A stretch of 64,000 nt of DNA, from NCBI GenBank assembly GCA_029215795.1, contig JARDYH010000002.1, positions 16,671,001 to 16,735,000 on the forward strand, read 5' to 3'. A model generated the notes under the pieces. It ran no database searches. It saw nothing but the letters and a program-made list of their open reading frames with translations, and was not told where the DNA came from. Origin of the DNA: Anniella stebbinsi. Lineage: Eukaryota > Chordata > Lepidosauria > Squamata > Anniellidae. Positions 63,579 to 64,000 of this stretch are shown one piece after another. A program made the position numbers and the translations under genes. The first letter of the stretch is position 1, and every line of letters starts with the position of its first letter.

Positions 63579-64000
63579 GCCATCGCTCCCAAGGCAGTTC
63601 AGGAAGTGTGGCTAGTAGGAAGCTGTGGCGAAAACCTCATGCCACTTCCCACTGGGCACCCTTCCCAGAATGCTGTAGGAGTGAATCAATGCAACATGAT
63701 TTAGCAGGAAGTTGCAGGGCTATTTTTTAAAAGTTAAAACAGCAAGGAAGAAAAAAATGGGAAAATTCTCAACCACCTCATAAGGTTAACTAAGGTAAGT
63801 GACACCCCCCCCCCCAGATTTCAAAGAAATTTCCAGTGGAGAGTGTTCATTTTGCCCTCACCCATCGAAAAAAAAATTAGAAAAGAAATTGTTGAATTTT
63901 TTGGCCTAGCCTTATCGCTTAGGAGGTTTATGAGCTTTAGAACTCAACAGTGGTTGAATTATGGGGTGAGTGGGTAGGGGGTGCTTAATGAACTTCACAA

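Overview
The window looks like non-coding DNA from a vertebrate, most likely a squamate reptile (lizard or snake). The evidence is its interspersed repeats: CR1-clade LINEs, two subfamilies of L2-clade LINEs, MIR/CORE-like tRNA-derived SINEs, the short palindromic repeat containing GCAATCCTATGCA, and above all many short non-autonomous DNA transposons of hAT type. I cannot exclude another reptile. I found no credible protein-coding exon, tRNA gene, rRNA gene, operon or CRISPR array. Open frames over 100 codons fall in LINE remnants, GC-rich transposons, LTR-like sequence, microsatellites or chance frames.

Layout. 1-3.5 kb: CR1 remnant, tRNA-like SINE, old repeat debris, L2 tail. 3.5-7.6 kb: dense DNA transposons, including a three-level nest (4919-5811) and a GC-rich hAT-like element with three palindromic modules (6286-7591). 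9.4-12 kb: hAT-like element, CR1 carrying an inserted L2 tail, L2 fragment. 13-19 kb: TAGGGTGGCC-ended element, a 0.57 kb inverted-repeat structure, L2, palindromic hAT MITE. 22-27.4 kb: a four-level nest (22825-24931), L2 copies, and a truncated hAT-like element with about 170-bp internal repeats. 29-36.5 kb: SINE, LINE and MITE fragments. 36.5-39.1 kb: sparse. 39.1-41.5 kb: two adjacent MITEs and a 1.1 kb probable solo LTR with target duplication GTATA. 42.2-45.5 kb: CR1 with an inserted L2 tail, then the second GC-rich element with five modules. 47-49 kb: AT-rich, low-repeat DNA. 49-55.5 kb: SINE, LINE and hAT fragments, a damaged third GC-rich element, and a hAT nested in a fold-back. 55.5-64 kb: (GA)n array, LTR-like sequence, L2 fragments and more MITEs.

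The most unusual content is the GC-rich family at 6286-7591, 43639-45452 and 51680-52077. The two complete copies have hAT-type ends (TAGGGGTGTGCAC...GTGCACATCCCTA) and perfect 8-bp target duplications. Inside they are strings of palindromes. The main module is 178-191 bp, is centred on GGTGATGACATCACC and is bounded by CTTACC and GGTAAG. It occurs three times in one copy and five in the other; in the third copy it is broken at the palindrome centre. AT-rich elements with nearly the same ends (9449-10122, 54710-55394, 26442-27372, 51214-51613) suggest that several unrelated-looking elements were moved by one hAT transposase lineage. No transposase gene is present in the window.

There is no gene network to describe. 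The biology here is transposition history: who inserted into whom, which elements kept target duplications, and which low-repeat islands (for example 2220-2600, 38100-38660, 47400-48400, 52430-52870) could be conserved regulatory DNA. That last point is a guess until an alignment is made.
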